From Comamonadaceae bacterium (GTDB lineage Bacteria; Pseudomonadota; Gammaproteobacteria; Burkholderiales; Burkholderiaceae_C): a DNA stretch of 35,494 bases. The notes beneath the pieces are model-generated. The model was not told where the DNA came from. It did no database searches and was given only the letters and a program-made list of their open reading frames with translations. Shown here piece by piece: positions 23,198 to 31,918 of the stretch (position 1 is the stretch's first letter; every line of letters begins with the position of its first letter). Position numbers and translations under genes: made by a program. The stretch is taken from the NCBI GenBank assembly GCA_004144865.1, contig SEAY01000031.1, forward strand, positions 1-35,494, given 5' to 3'.

Positions 23198-24100
23198 ATG
23201 AACAAGAAGTGCCTGTTTCCTCCCCCTGCCTTGGCAGCCCTCCTCCTGGCGGCCGCCGGCAATGGCTTCGCGGAGCCCGCCGCCCTGCCCCAGCAGTCCC
23301 TGGACGCCAGGCTGCGCTGGGTGCCCGCTGACCTCGGCGGCGGCCAAGTCACGCTGGACGGCCATTCGCGTCTCCTGCTGGCGCGTTCGGCCGCGGAGCG
23401 CGCCCGGTTGCACGAGGTGGGGCTCGACTTCCGCGACGTCTATGGCGTGATCAGCGCGGAGACGAGCTGGGTGCCGCGCAAGGGCATGGGCAGGAACGGC
23501 GTGGCGAGCCACGGCCTGGGCCAGTTCGAGCCGGCCACCGCACGCGCCATCGGCCTGCGCGATCCCGACAACGCGGTCGAGGCCGTGCACGCCGCCGCCC
23601 GCCTGCTGCGCGAAGCCGCGACGTGGAGTGCGCAGCGCATCGCGCGGCTGGGCCTCTCGCCCGAACAGCGCGCGGCGAAGCTGCGCGAGGGCGTGTCCAT
23701 CTACTACAACCTCTCGACGCGCGCGCGCAATGGCTGGAGCGGGCTCAACACGCACCGCCTGCCGGTGGAGACCCTGCGGCACATCCACAACGTGCGCGCG
23801 GGCGCGCGGCAGGCCGACCGGCTGAACGCCCGGCTGGGCGGCCCCCGCCTGCAACCCCTGCCCGCCGAAATCGCCGTGCTACCCGCAGCGGCGACGGCGG
23901 TCCGTCCCGCGCGCGCTGTCGCGTCCCGGCCTTCCGCGCCGCAGCCGGTGGGCACCATCGAGTGGTCCGGCCAAGGCGGCCACGGCCCGGGCGCCGGCCG
24001 CCGCAGCTACGTCGTCTGGTCGGACGGCACGGTGCAATCGCACGCTGGCGCGAAGGTGCCGGCCGGCGCCATCCGGTGGCCCCGGCGCGGGGACAGCTGA
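23198..24100 (+). CDS. Exported lytic transglycosylase-like (SLT-domain) protein
   Basis: A 300-residue protein with a signal peptide (CLFPPPALAALLLAAAGNGF, cleaved near residue 25). The SLT-type lysozyme-like domain carries the likely catalytic Glu88 in GVISAETSW, followed by ASHGLGQFEPATA (residues 103-115), AVHAAARLLREAA and YYNLSTRARNGW. Soluble transglycosylases cut peptidoglycan with release of anhydromuropeptides. The last 70 residues are Ala/Pro/Arg-rich and then form a small GRRSYVVWSDGTVQSHAG tail. I chose the ATG at 23198 because the signal peptide follows directly; there is no strong Shine-Dalgarno site. Confidence 0.82.
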   Translation: MNKKCLFPPPALAALLLAAAGNGFAEPAALPQQSLDARLRWVPADLGGGQVTLDGHSRLLLARSAAERARLHEVGLDFRDVYGVISAETSWVPRKGMGRNGVASHGLGQFEPATARAIGLRDPDNAVEAVHAAARLLREAATWSAQRIARLGLSPEQRAAKLREGVSIYYNLSTRARNGWSGLNTHRLPVETLRHIHNVRAGARQADRLNARLGGPRLQPLPAEIAVLPAAATAVRPARAVASRPSAPQPVGTIEWSGQGGHGPGAGRRSYVVWSDGTVQSHAGAKVPAGAIRWPRRGDS

Positions 24101-24183
24101 CGGGCGGTACCATCCACGGGTTGAAGGAGCGAAACCGGTGCGCGCCGCGAGCACGCCGCCACCGCGATCGAAAGAGGAATTGC

Positions 24184-24432
24184 ATGATCATCGCCAAGAG
24201 CGCCGCTGGCCAACAAGTGATCAAGGACCGCTCGGTGCCGCTCACGCCGCGCCAGCGCTCGGCGCTCGTGCTCTTCGACGGCAAGCGCTCGCTGGAGGAG
24301 GTGATGAGCCTGGCCGGACCGGCCGGCGTCACGCTGGACGACGTGCGCAAGCTCGTCGAGCTCGGCCTCGTGATGGAAGTGACCTTCGAGCCCACCCGCC
24401 CGGCCAACCTTGCGCCCGGCGAAGACCACTGA
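24184..24432 (+). CDS. Small conserved protein of unknown function (82 aa)
   Basis: A protein of 82 residues beginning MIIAKSAAGQQVIKDRSVPL, with TPRQRSALVLFDGKRSLEEV and a C-terminal LDDVRKLVELGLVMEVTFEP. The pattern helix, turn, helix followed by ELGLV resembles a small winged-helix-like fold, and related small proteins occur in Burkholderiales, often near signalling genes. GAGG 6 nt before the ATG supports the start. It ends 6 nt from the convergent lactonase gene. I do not recognise a named family. Confidence 0.75.
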   Translation: MIIAKSAAGQQVIKDRSVPLTPRQRSALVLFDGKRSLEEVMSLAGPAGVTLDDVRKLVELGLVMEVTFEPTRPANLAPGEDH

Positions 24433-24438
24433 CTGCGC

Positions 24439-25395
24439 TCAGCCCGCCGCGCCCTGCGTGTTGACGTACAACGCGTAGACCGAATGGCTCGCCGCCATGA
24501 ACAGGCGGTTGCGGTGCCGGCCGCCGAAGCACACGTTCGCGCAACGCTCCGGCAGGTGGATATGGGCGATGGCGGTGCCGTCCGGCGCGAAGACGCGCAC
24601 GCCGTCCAGGCCCTGCGGATCCACCCCCGGCGCGCCGTTGCTGCCGAAGCCGCACCAGAGGTTGCCTTCCACGTCGACGCGGAAGCCATCGAAGGCGCCC
24701 GGGCCCTTGGCATCGGCCGCCACGCGCCGCTCGCCCAGGCGGCCATCGCGATGCTCGTAGGCCCAGATCCTGCGGTGCGGCGTGGCGCGGCTCTCCACCA
24801 CGTACAGCAGTGACCCATCCGGTGAGAACGCCAGCCCGTTGGGCGCGGCCAGGTCGGTGATCACCTGCTGCAGTTCGCCGCCCGGCGCGATGCGATACAC
24901 CGCGTGCGGCAACTCCTGCCGCGCCGGCTCGCCTTCCCAGTACCCCGAGATCCCGAAGCTCGGGTCGGTGAACCAGATGCTGCCGTCGCTCGCGCACACG
25001 ATGTCGTTGGGCGAGTTGAGGCGCTTGCCATCGAAACGCTCCGCCAGCACCGTGATGCTGCCGTCGTACTCCGTGCGGGTCACGCGGCGCGCGAGGTGCT
25101 CGCAGGTGAGCAGCCGTCCCTGGAGGTCGCGCGCGTTGCCGTTCGCGTTGTGCGAGGGCGCGCGGAAGTCGCTCAGTGCGCCGGACGTTTCGTCCCAGCG
25201 CACGATGCGGTCGCTGGGGATGTCGGAGACCAGCAGGTAGCGGCCGTCGCCGAACCACACCGGCCCTTCGGCCCAGCGCAGCCCGGTGGCGAGCCGTTCC
25301 ACGGTGGCACTGAACAGGCGCAGCTTCAGGAAGCGCTCGTCGAGGACTTCGATGCGGGGGTCGGGGTAGCGGACGCTGGGCTCGAACGGGTTCAT
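24439..25395 (-). CDS. SMP-30/gluconolactonase-family aldarolactonase
   Basis: A 318-residue six-bladed beta-propeller of the SMP-30/gluconolaconase/LRE family. Metal-site motifs are visible: Glu in WAEGPVWFGDGR, Asn in LNSPNDIV, Asn in APNGLAFSPDGSLLYV and Asp in GAFDGFRVDVEGNLW. Such enzymes hydrolyse sugar lactones. In this cluster the expected substrate is the glucaro- or galactaro-lactone made by Udh, as known for UxuL-type aldarolactonases. It is the last gene of the minus-strand udh-dctPQM-dehydrogenase operon and begins 9 nt after the dehydrogenase. The exact lactone is inferred from context. Confidence 0.9.
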   Translation of the reverse strand: MNPFEPSVRYPDPRIEVLDERFLKLRLFSATVERLATGLRWAEGPVWFGDGRYLLVSDIPSDRIVRWDETSGALSDFRAPSHNANGNARDLQGRLLTCEHLARRVTRTEYDGSITVLAERFDGKRLNSPNDIVCASDGSIWFTDPSFGISGYWEGEPARQELPHAVYRIAPGGELQQVITDLAAPNGLAFSPDGSLLYVVESRATPHRRIWAYEHRDGRLGERRVAADAKGPGAFDGFRVDVEGNLWCGFGSNGAPGVDPQGLDGVRVFAPDGTAIAHIHLPERCANVCFGGRHRNRLFMAASHSVYALYVNTQGAAG

Positions 25396-25404
25396 GCGAT
25401 GACC

Positions 25405-26400
25405 TCAGGCGGAATGCAGGAAGCGCAGGCGGGCGGCCTGCGCCGGATTGAGCGCGCCGGCCGGCATGCGTCCCGCCAGCAGCTCGGCCAACTGTGCCAC
25501 GGTCTCGCGCGACTGGTGCTCCACCGCTTCGGGCGTCAGCCCCCCGATGTGCGGCGTGGCGACCACGCGGGGATGCGCGGCCAGCCCGGGCGACGGCATC
25601 TGGTCCGGCGCGCGGCCGACGTCCAGGGCGCAGCCCGCGAGGTGGCCGCTGTCCAGGGCCTGCAGCAGCGCGGCCTCGTCCACCAATTCCCCGCGCGAGG
25701 CATTGAGGAAGAAGGATCCCGGCTTCATCGCGGCGAAGCGCTGCGCGTCCATCAGGTTCTCGGTCTGCGCATTCGCGGGCGCGAGGCACACCACGAAGTC
25801 GGCCTGCGCCAGCAGTTGTTCCAGCGGCAGCAAGGGGATCGAAGCGTCGGGACGGGCGAAGGGGTCGGCCACCAGCACGCGCATGCCCAACGCCTGGCCG
25901 ATGGCGCACAGCCGCTGGCCGATCACGCCGTAGCCGATCACCCCGAGGGTCGCCCCGCGCAGTTCGCGGCCCATGACTATGGGCGGCTTTTCACTGCTGC
26001 GATAAGCATGGACCGCATCGCTGACGCGGCGGGCCAGGTCAACCATCGCGCCCAGCGCCCACTCGGCCACGGCATTGCCGAAACCGGCGCTCGCATGCGT
26101 CACCAGGACGCCGGCGGCGCCGGCGGCGGCCAGGTCGATGTTGCGCACGTCGACGGCGCAGCGCTGGAACACGGCGAGTTCGGGCAGCGCCTCGAACAAC
26201 GCGGCCGGCGCGGCGGCCTGCCGATCGCTGATGATCACCCGGCAGCCGCGCGCGGCCTCCACCAGCGCCGCGCCTACCAGCGGCGCCTCGCCGGGATTCA
26301 GGCGGACTTCGGCAATGGCCTGCAGCTCGGCCAGCGCCGTGGCGCCGTAGTAGTTGCGGCGCGCCGTCTCCCCGAAAGTCAGCAGCACCCGCGGCTTCAT
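25405..26400 (-). CDS. D-isomer-specific 2-hydroxyacid dehydrogenase family protein with atypical active site
   Basis: A 331-residue protein with an NAD-binding Rossmann motif (GVIGYGVIGQ, residues 153-162), the conserved Arg236 in LNASRGELVDE and the catalytic His284 in ATPHIGGLTP. The catalytic Glu normally in a DVFxxEP motif is missing: the equivalent reads LDVGRAPDQMP (residues 259-269). Activity may therefore differ from that of ordinary D-2-hydroxyacid dehydrogenases. It sits between the TRAP permease and the lactonase, so a role in hexuronate or hydroxyacid metabolism is likely. A gap of 10 nt separates it from dctM. No substrate can be named. Confidence 0.87.
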   Translation of the reverse strand: MKPRVLLTFGETARRNYYGATALAELQAIAEVRLNPGEAPLVGAALVEAARGCRVIISDRQAAAPAALFEALPELAVFQRCAVDVRNIDLAAAGAAGVLVTHASAGFGNAVAEWALGAMVDLARRVSDAVHAYRSSEKPPIVMGRELRGATLGVIGYGVIGQRLCAIGQALGMRVLVADPFARPDASIPLLPLEQLLAQADFVVCLAPANAQTENLMDAQRFAAMKPGSFFLNASRGELVDEAALLQALDSGHLAGCALDVGRAPDQMPSPGLAAHPRVVATPHIGGLTPEAVEHQSRETVAQLAELLAGRMPAGALNPAQAARLRFLHSA

Positions 26401-26410
26401 CCGGCGGCCT

Positions 26411-27694
26411 TCACTTGAACATCAGGTTGGGCAGCCACAGGGAGATCGCCGGCACGAAGGTCACCAGCGCCAGCACCAGCAGCATCGCGGCGAAGAAGGG
26501 ATAGAGCGCCTTCACCACGGCCTCGATCTTGAGCTTGGCCACCGCGCTGCCGACGAACAGCACGGCGCCCACCGGCGGGGTGAGCAGGCCGATGCCCAGG
26601 TTGACCATCATGATCATGCCGAAGTGCACGGGGTCGACCCCGAGCTTCACCACCAGCGGCAGCAGGATCGGCGTGAGGATCAGGATCAGCGGCGCCATGT
26701 CCATCAGCGTGCCCAGCGCCAGCAGCAGCAGGTTGATCAGCAGCAGGATGACGTAGCGGTTGTCCGAGAGCGAGGCGAAGAATGCGGTGACCTTCAGCGG
26801 GATCTGCATCAGCGTCATCAGGTAGCCGAAGCTCGCTGCGAAGCCGATCAGGATCATCACGATCGAGACCGTCTTGACCGTGCGGTGCACCAGCTTGGGC
26901 AGCTCGCTCCACTTGTAGTCGCGGTAGATGAACATCGTGACGAAGAACGCCCACACCACCGCGATCGAAGCGGACTCGGTGGCCGTGAACACGCCGGACA
27001 GGATGCCGCCCAGGATGATGAACAGCGTCGCCAGTCCCCACAGCGCCTCGACGCAGATGCGCAGCGCCTGCCGCAGCGGGATCACCTCCCCCTTGGGGAA
27101 GTTGCGCTTCCTGGCGATGAAGAGGCACATGATCGCCAGGGTCAGGCCCAGCAGCAGGCCCGGCATCACGCCGGCCATGAACAGCGCGCCTATGGACACG
27201 CCGCCGCCGGCCGCGAGCGAGTAGATCACCGCGTTGTGGCTGGGCGGGATCAGGATGGCCTGCACCGAACCGCTGACGGTGACGGCAGTGGCGAAGTCGC
27301 GCGGGTAGCCCTTGCGCTCCATCTCCGGGATCAGCACCGAGCCGATCGACGCCGTGTCGGCCACCGAGGAACCCGAGATCGCCCCGAAGAAGGTGGAGGC
27401 GAGGATGTTCACCAGCGACAGGCCGCCGCGGATGAAGCCCACCAGCACGCCGGCGAAGGCGACCAGCCGCCGCGACATGCCGCCCTCCGCCATGATCGCT
27501 CCGGCAAGCACGAAGAACGGGATGGCCAGCAGCGAGAACTTGTTGACGCCCGAGGCGATCTGGATCATCACCGCATCCAGCGGCAACTCCATCCACAGGG
27601 CGCCGGCCAGCGCGGCCAGGCCCAGCGCATAGGCCACCGGAACGCCGACGATCATCAACAGGAAGAAGCTGCCCAGCAGGACGAAGGTGTCCAT
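26411..27694 (-). CDS. dctM: TRAP transporter large permease (DctM)
   Basis: A 427-residue very hydrophobic protein with about 12 helices. Typical DctM stretches are SVADTASIGSVLIPEMERKG, GVFTATESASIAVVWAFFV and TPPVGAVLFVGSAVAKLKIE. It forms the sodium-coupled membrane channel of a tripartite ATP-independent periplasmic transporter, together with DctQ and the binding protein DctP. The start overlaps the dctQ stop by 1 nt (TGATG). The context predicts uronate or aldarate uptake. Confidence 0.97.
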   Translation of the reverse strand: MDTFVLLGSFFLLMIVGVPVAYALGLAALAGALWMELPLDAVMIQIASGVNKFSLLAIPFFVLAGAIMAEGGMSRRLVAFAGVLVGFIRGGLSLVNILASTFFGAISGSSVADTASIGSVLIPEMERKGYPRDFATAVTVSGSVQAILIPPSHNAVIYSLAAGGGVSIGALFMAGVMPGLLLGLTLAIMCLFIARKRNFPKGEVIPLRQALRICVEALWGLATLFIILGGILSGVFTATESASIAVVWAFFVTMFIYRDYKWSELPKLVHRTVKTVSIVMILIGFAASFGYLMTLMQIPLKVTAFFASLSDNRYVILLLINLLLLALGTLMDMAPLILILTPILLPLVVKLGVDPVHFGMIMMVNLGIGLLTPPVGAVLFVGSAVAKLKIEAVVKALYPFFAAMLLVLALVTFVPAISLWLPNLMFK

Positions 27695-28224
27695 CAGGTC
27701 GCTTCCTCGGCCACGCGGGGCTCGTGGTCGTAGGTGACGACCGGCCTGTCATGCTGCGAGCCGAACACGATGTGCTCCAGCACGAACAGCAGCGTGACCA
27801 GGCTGCCCAGCGGCAGCGCCAGGTAGGTGATGCCCACCGGCAGCCACGGCAGCTCGCTGAGCGTCTGCCCCATCGTGCCTTTCACCAGCTGGAAGCCCCA
27901 CACGACCACGAAGCCGCTGGCGGCCAGCATCGCCAGGTGCACGAAGCCGGCACAGGCACGCCGCAGCGGCGCCGGCAGCCGGTCGGTCAGCATCTGCACG
28001 GCGATGTGCGCGCCGGCGCGGTAGGCCGCCGCCGCCCCGAAGAAGGTGAACACCACCATCATCAGGATGGCGATGGGCTCCGGCCACTGCGCGCCGAAAC
28101 CCAGCACGTAGCGGGCGAAGACCCCGACCGGAATCACCAGGCACATCACCGCCAGCGCGGCGCCGGAGATCCAGATGCAGGCGAGGTACAGCGCGTCGAG
28201 CAGCCGGACGACGGGATGGCTCAT
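27694..28224 (-). CDS. dctQ: TRAP transporter small permease (DctQ)
   Basis: A 176-residue protein with four membrane helices (for example IWISGAALAVMCLVIPVGVF and MLAASGFVVVWGFQLVKGTM) in the DctQ pattern, including ARYVLGFGAQWPEPIAILMM. It partners DctM. The gene lies 6 nt from dctP and overlaps dctM by 1 nt, so all three are coupled. Confidence 0.95.
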   Translation of the reverse strand: MSHPVVRLLDALYLACIWISGAALAVMCLVIPVGVFARYVLGFGAQWPEPIAILMMVVFTFFGAAAAYRAGAHIAVQMLTDRLPAPLRRACAGFVHLAMLAASGFVVVWGFQLVKGTMGQTLSELPWLPVGITYLALPLGSLVTLLFVLEHIVFGSQHDRPVVTYDHEPRVAEEAT

Positions 28225-28230
28225 CGGCGC

Positions 28231-29211
28231 TTACTTGACGTCGGCGATGCGCTTCATCAGGTCGGTGAACTGGGCGCCGTACTTGGCCCGCACCGGCTCG
28301 GTGGCGTCGTAGAACGGCTTGGTGTCCGTGGTGATGAACTCGATGCCGGCGGCCTTGAGCTTGGCGGTGTATTCGGCCACGCTCTTGTCCCACAGGCCGC
28401 GCTGCTCCATCTGCGCCTCGCGCGAGAACTTCCTCACCAGCGCCTGTTCGTCCTTCGACAGCTTGTCCCACGTGACCTTCGACATCACGAAGATCTCGGG
28501 GATGATCAGGTGGTTGGTCTGGGTGTAGTACTTGACGGTGGTGTACTGGTTGGAGGTGAACAGCGTCGGCGGGTTGTTCTCGGCGCCGTCGATCACGCCG
28601 GTCTGCAGCGCGCCGAACACTTCCGTGTGCCCCATGGAGATGCCGTTGCCGCCCATCGCGTTCATCGTGTCGACGAACAGCGGGTTGCCCATCATGCGGA
28701 TCTTCTGGCCCTTCAGGTCGGCCGGCGTGCGCACCGGCTTCTTGGTGTAGAGGCTGCGCGAGCCGGAGTCCATGTAGCCCAGGGCCACCAGGCGCGCCGG
28801 GCTGTTGGTGATCTTGTCCAGGATCTCGGCACCGATCGGACCGTCGATCACCTTGCGCATGTGCGCCTCGTCGCGGAAGACGAAGGGCATGTTGAAGACG
28901 TTGACGTCCGGCACCACCGGGCCCAGCACGCCCAGCGAGATGCGCGCGATCTGGATGGCGCCGACCTGCGTCTGCTCCACCACTTCCTTCTCGCTGCCCA
29001 GCACGCCGCCGGGGAACATCTGCAGCTTGATGCGGCCCTTGGTGGCCGCCTCCAGCTTCTTGCCCAGGTTCTCCACCGCCACCACGTTGGGATAGCCGGG
29101 CGGATGCACGTCGGAGGCCTTCAGCGTGAGGGTCTGGGCCGCGGCGGGCCACACCGCGCAGGCGAAGGCCGCGGACAGGGTCGCCTGGATCAGATGACGT
29201 CGGTTCTGCAT
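28231..29211 (-). CDS. dctP: TRAP transporter substrate-binding protein (DctP)
   Basis: A 326-residue periplasmic binding protein with a signal peptide (MQNRRHLIQATLSAAFACAV, cleaved near residue 25). Family markers are PPGYPNVVAVENLGKKLEAA, FPGGVLGSEKEVVEQ, LKGQKIRMMGNP (arginine that pairs with the substrate carboxylate) and GALQTGVIDGAENNP. The ATG at 29211 has GGAG 6 nt upstream; a second ATG at 29223 is in frame but less well placed. It is encoded downstream of udh, which predicts a uronate or aldarate ligand. Confidence 0.95.
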   Translation of the reverse strand: MQNRRHLIQATLSAAFACAVWPAAAQTLTLKASDVHPPGYPNVVAVENLGKKLEAATKGRIKLQMFPGGVLGSEKEVVEQTQVGAIQIARISLGVLGPVVPDVNVFNMPFVFRDEAHMRKVIDGPIGAEILDKITNSPARLVALGYMDSGSRSLYTKKPVRTPADLKGQKIRMMGNPLFVDTMNAMGGNGISMGHTEVFGALQTGVIDGAENNPPTLFTSNQYTTVKYYTQTNHLIIPEIFVMSKVTWDKLSKDEQALVRKFSREAQMEQRGLWDKSVAEYTAKLKAAGIEFITTDTKPFYDATEPVRAKYGAQFTDLMKRIADVK

Positions 29212-29252
29212 GGTGGTCTCCATTGGGGTTTGGGGTGCCCGGGCGGGCGGGG

Positions 29253-30071
29253 TCATTCGAACGGGCCCATGCGCACGAAGGCGCCGCCCTGGTAGAGGAC
29301 GGCCGGGTCGCTGCGGTCCAGAGTCGGCTGCGCGGCCTCGCGCGCGGCGCGGAAAGGCTCGGAACTGTCCTGCGGGCGGAAGCCGATGTGGCGCGCCGGC
29401 GTGTTGTCCCACCAGGTGGTCGTGTTGTCGGACATGCCGAACACGATGCTGTGGCCGGTCACCGGGGCGGTGAGGCTGGCGACGACGAGCCGCTCGAGGT
29501 CGTCGTAGCTGAGCCAGGTGGCGAGCATGCGCCGGTCCTTCGGTTCGGGGAAGGAGGATCCGATGCGCAGGCACACGGTCTCGATGCCGTAGCGGTCGAA
29601 GTAGAAGCGCGACAGGTTCTCGCCGAAGGCCTTGGACAGGCCGTAGTAGCCATCGGGCCGCACCGGCATGTTCGCGTCGATGACTTCGTCCTGGCGGTAG
29701 AAGCCGGTGACGTGGTTGGAGCTCGCGAACACGATGCGCTTCACGCCGTGCTGCCGGGCCGCCTCGTACAGGTTGTACGTGCCCACGATGTTGGCCTGCA
29801 GGACGGCGTCGAAGGGCTGCTCGGTGGAGATGCCGCCCAGGTGCACCACGGCATCCATGCCTTCGAGCAGGCCGTGCACCGCGGCGCGGTCCTGCAGCGG
29901 CGCCTGCACCACCTCTTCGCCGGCGGCCGGCGGGTCCATGGGAGCGAGGTCGCTCACGCGCAGCAGGCTGCAGCGCGCGCGCAGCCGGGGACGCAGGACG
30001 CGGCCGAGCCCGCCGGCGGCTCCGGTCAGCAGCAGGCGGCCCAGGGAAGGTACGGTCTCGGTGGCGCTCAT
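29253..30071 (-). CDS. udh: Uronate dehydrogenase (NAD-dependent)
   Basis: A 272-residue short-chain dehydrogenase/epimerase-fold protein that oxidises D-galacturonate or D-glucuronate to the aldaro-lactone. It has the Rossmann motif TGAAGGLGR (16-24), the Udh-typical ASSNHVTGFY, the catalytic pair Tyr143 and Lys147 in YGLSK, and MSDNTTTWWDNTPARHIGFR near the C-terminus. Length and motifs match Udh closely. It is the first gene of the minus-strand operon and divergent from the GntR regulator, with a 116-bp gap holding a GntR-type operator. Confidence 0.95.
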   Translation of the reverse strand: MSATETVPSLGRLLLTGAAGGLGRVLRPRLRARCSLLRVSDLAPMDPPAAGEEVVQAPLQDRAAVHGLLEGMDAVVHLGGISTEQPFDAVLQANIVGTYNLYEAARQHGVKRIVFASSNHVTGFYRQDEVIDANMPVRPDGYYGLSKAFGENLSRFYFDRYGIETVCLRIGSSFPEPKDRRMLATWLSYDDLERLVVASLTAPVTGHSIVFGMSDNTTTWWDNTPARHIGFRPQDSSEPFRAAREAAQPTLDRSDPAVLYQGGAFVRMGPFE

Positions 30072-30116
30072 GGGGCTGGCTCCGGATGGGGCCCTGCTAA
30101 AGTTCGCAGCAGGCGC

Positions 30117-30145
30117 TTGTCATCTGTTATCAGTTGTCGTACAAG
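30117..30145 (+). promoter_or_regulatory. Promoter and FadR-type operator upstream of the hexuronate GntR gene
   Basis: TTGTCA (30117-30122) and TACAAG (30140-30145) stand 17 bp apart as a sigma-70-type promoter (5 and 4 of 6 matches). TTGTCGTACAA (30134-30144) is an inverted repeat, TTGT-N3-ACAA, that fits the GTM-N1-KAC pattern of FadR-subfamily GntR proteins. It overlaps the -10 element, so autoregulation, and control of divergent udh, is plausible. Confidence 0.6.
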
Positions 30146-30187
30146 TATGGCCAGCCGCCTTGATGTAGCCAGAGAGGGTTAACCCGA

Positions 30188-30907
30188 ATGAATGAAGTCG
30201 CCCGCCGCCGGCCCCGCAGCCTCGCCCACGACGTGGTCGATGCACTGGGGCGGCGCATCCGCGACGGCTCGCTGGTGCCGGGGGAGAAGCTGCCCACCGA
30301 AGCGGCCATCATGGAGGAGTTCCGCGTCAGCCGCACCGTCGTGCGCGAGGCGATCTCGCGCCTGCAGGCCGCCAGCCTGGTGGAGACGCGGCACGGCGTC
30401 GGCACCTTCGTCGTCGGCCTGGGCGACGCCGCCACCTTCCGCATCTCGCCCGATCAACTGGGCACGCTGCACGATGTGATCGAGGTGCTGGAGCTGCGCA
30501 TCGCCGTCGAAACGGAAAGCGCCGGCCTGGCCGCCCTGCGCCGCACCGAGGAGAACCTGCAGAACCTGCGCGGAGCGCTCACGGCCTTCACCGCCGCCGT
30601 GGAGCAGGGTCGCGACGCAGTGGGCCCTGACTTCCAGTTCCACCTGGAAATCGCCCGGGCGACCCAGAACCACCATTTCCTGGACCTGATGGCCACGCTG
30701 GGCGGCACGATGATCCCGCGCGCGCGCCTGGAACCCCCGGGGCCGCTCACCCCCGAACGCGAGGCCTACCTGCGCCGGGTGAACTCCGAGCACGAGAACA
30801 TCGTCGATGCCATCGCGCGCCAGGACCCGGACGGCGCACGCGCGGCCATGCGCACGCACCTGGCGAACAGCCGGGAGCGGCGGCGCAAGCTGGCGGAAGC
30901 CAAGTAG
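30188..30907 (+). CDS. FadR-subfamily GntR regulator of the hexuronate island
   Basis: A 239-residue regulator. The winged helix is at about residues 10-75 (LPTEAAIMEEFRVSRTVVRE, then AISRLQAASLVETRHGVGTF), and the all-helical FCD ligand domain is C-terminal with metal-type histidines in FQFHLEIARAT, SEHENIVDAI and RTHLANSRERR. It lies between divergent udh and kdgD and is the likely repressor of both wings, released by an aldarate or 5-keto-4-deoxyglucarate type ligand; this is inferred from position. A GAGAGGG-like Shine-Dalgarno sequence lies before the ATG at 30188. Confidence 0.93.
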   Translation: MNEVARRRPRSLAHDVVDALGRRIRDGSLVPGEKLPTEAAIMEEFRVSRTVVREAISRLQAASLVETRHGVGTFVVGLGDAATFRISPDQLGTLHDVIEVLELRIAVETESAGLAALRRTEENLQNLRGALTAFTAAVEQGRDAVGPDFQFHLEIARATQNHHFLDLMATLGGTMIPRARLEPPGPLTPEREAYLRRVNSEHENIVDAIARQDPDGARAAMRTHLANSRERRRKLAEAK

Positions 30908-30925
30908 CGGAGTAGGGAATTCGGC

Positions 30926-30960
30926 TTGCCAGCCGCGCGTCCAGTTGTATGATGTCTTAC
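30926..30960 (+). promoter_or_regulatory. kdgD promoter with overlapping palindrome
   Basis: TTGCCA (30926-30931) and TATGAT (30948-30953) are separated by 16 bp and match the sigma-70 consensus at 5 of 6 positions each. The -10 element lies inside an imperfect palindrome GTATGA-TG-TCTTAC (30947-30960, arms 5 of 6). This layout suits a repressor such as the upstream GntR protein. The transcript would start about 20 nt before the kdgD ATG at 30979. Confidence 0.6.
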
Positions 30961-30978
30961 CTCTTCGCCGGAAACGCC

Positions 30979-31890
30979 ATGTCCCCCCAAGAACTGAAGA
31001 AGGCCCTCTCCTCGGGCCTGCTCTCCTTTCCCCTCACCGATTTCGACAGCCAGCTGCGCTTCGATCCCAAGGGCTACGCCGGCCGCCTCGAGTGGCTGAT
31101 GCCTTACGGTGCCACGGTGCTGTTCGCCGCCGGCGGCACCGGCGAGTTCTTCTCGCTGGAGCCGCAGGAGTACGCCACCGTCATCAAGACCGCCACCGAT
31201 GCCTGCCGCGGCCGCGTGCCCATCGTGGGCGGCGCCGGCGGCGGCACCACGCTGGCCATCAAGTACGCGCAGGAAGCCGAGCGCAATGGGGCCCAAGGCG
31301 TGCTGCTGCTGCCGCACTACCTGACCGAAGCCACGCAGGACGGCCTGGTGCAGCACGTCGAGGCGGTCTGCAAGAGCGTGAAGATCGGCGTGATCGTCTA
31401 CAACCGCGGCGCCACCAGGCTCACGGCGGAATCGCTGCTGAAGCTGGCCGAACGCTGCCCCAACCTGATCGGCTTCAAGGACGGCCTGGGCGACATCGAG
31501 CGCATCGTCTCGGTCCGCCAGCAGCTGGGCGACCGCTTCGTCTACATCGGCGGCATGCCCACCCACGAGGTGTATGCGCACGCGTACAAGGCGCTCGGCG
31601 TGCCGACCTATTCGTCCGCGATCTTCAACTTCATCCCGCGCACGGCGATCGAGTTCTACAACGCCTACGCGAGCGGCGACACGGTGACCACCGGACGCCT
31701 GATCAACGAGTTCTTCCTGCCTTACCTGGCCATCCGCAACAAGGGCGAGGGCTACGCCGTGTCCATCGTGAAAGCCGGCGCCACGATCGTCGGCAAGACC
31801 GCCGGGCCGGTGCGCCCGCCCCTGTCGGACCTCAAGCCGGCGGAAGTGGAAGAACTCGCCGCGCTCATCGCGAAGCTCGGCCCGCAATAA
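30979..31890 (+). CDS. kdgD: 5-dehydro-4-deoxyglucarate dehydratase
   Basis: A 303-residue class I aldolase-fold (DapA/NAL family) enzyme that decarboxylates and dehydrates 5-keto-4-deoxyglucarate to 2-oxoglutarate semialdehyde. Features are [24 protein letters not shown] (52-61), Tyr141 in VIVYNRGA and the Schiff-base lysine Lys167 in [11 protein letters not shown] start at 30949 is in frame, but it would put the -10 element inside the coding region. The ATG at 30979 gives the family N-terminus [10 protein letters not shown] and has GGAA 6 nt upstream. It is the first gene of the plus-strand wing. Confidence 0.96.
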   Translation: MSPQELKKALSSGLLSFPLTDFDSQLRFDPKGYAGRLEWLMPYGATVLFAAGGTGEFFSLEPQEYATVIKTATDACRGRVPIVGGAGGGTTLAIKYAQEAERNGAQGVLLLPHYLTEATQDGLVQHVEAVCKSVKIGVIVYNRGATRLTAESLLKLAERCPNLIGFKDGLGDIERIVSVRQQLGDRFVYIGGMPTHEVYAHAYKALGVPTYSSAIFNFIPRTAIEFYNAYASGDTVTTGRLINEFFLPYLAIRNKGEGYAVSIVKAGATIVGKTAGPVRPPLSDLKPAEVEELAALIAKLGPQ

Positions 31891-31918
31891 GCAACACCAA
31901 CCCAAGGAGACAGAACCC

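Noticed and set aside
30949-30978. In-frame ATG at 30949 as the kdgD start
   Set aside because: It falls within the -10 element of the only good promoter and adds ten residues not typical of the family. The ATG at 30979 has GGAA and the family N-terminus.
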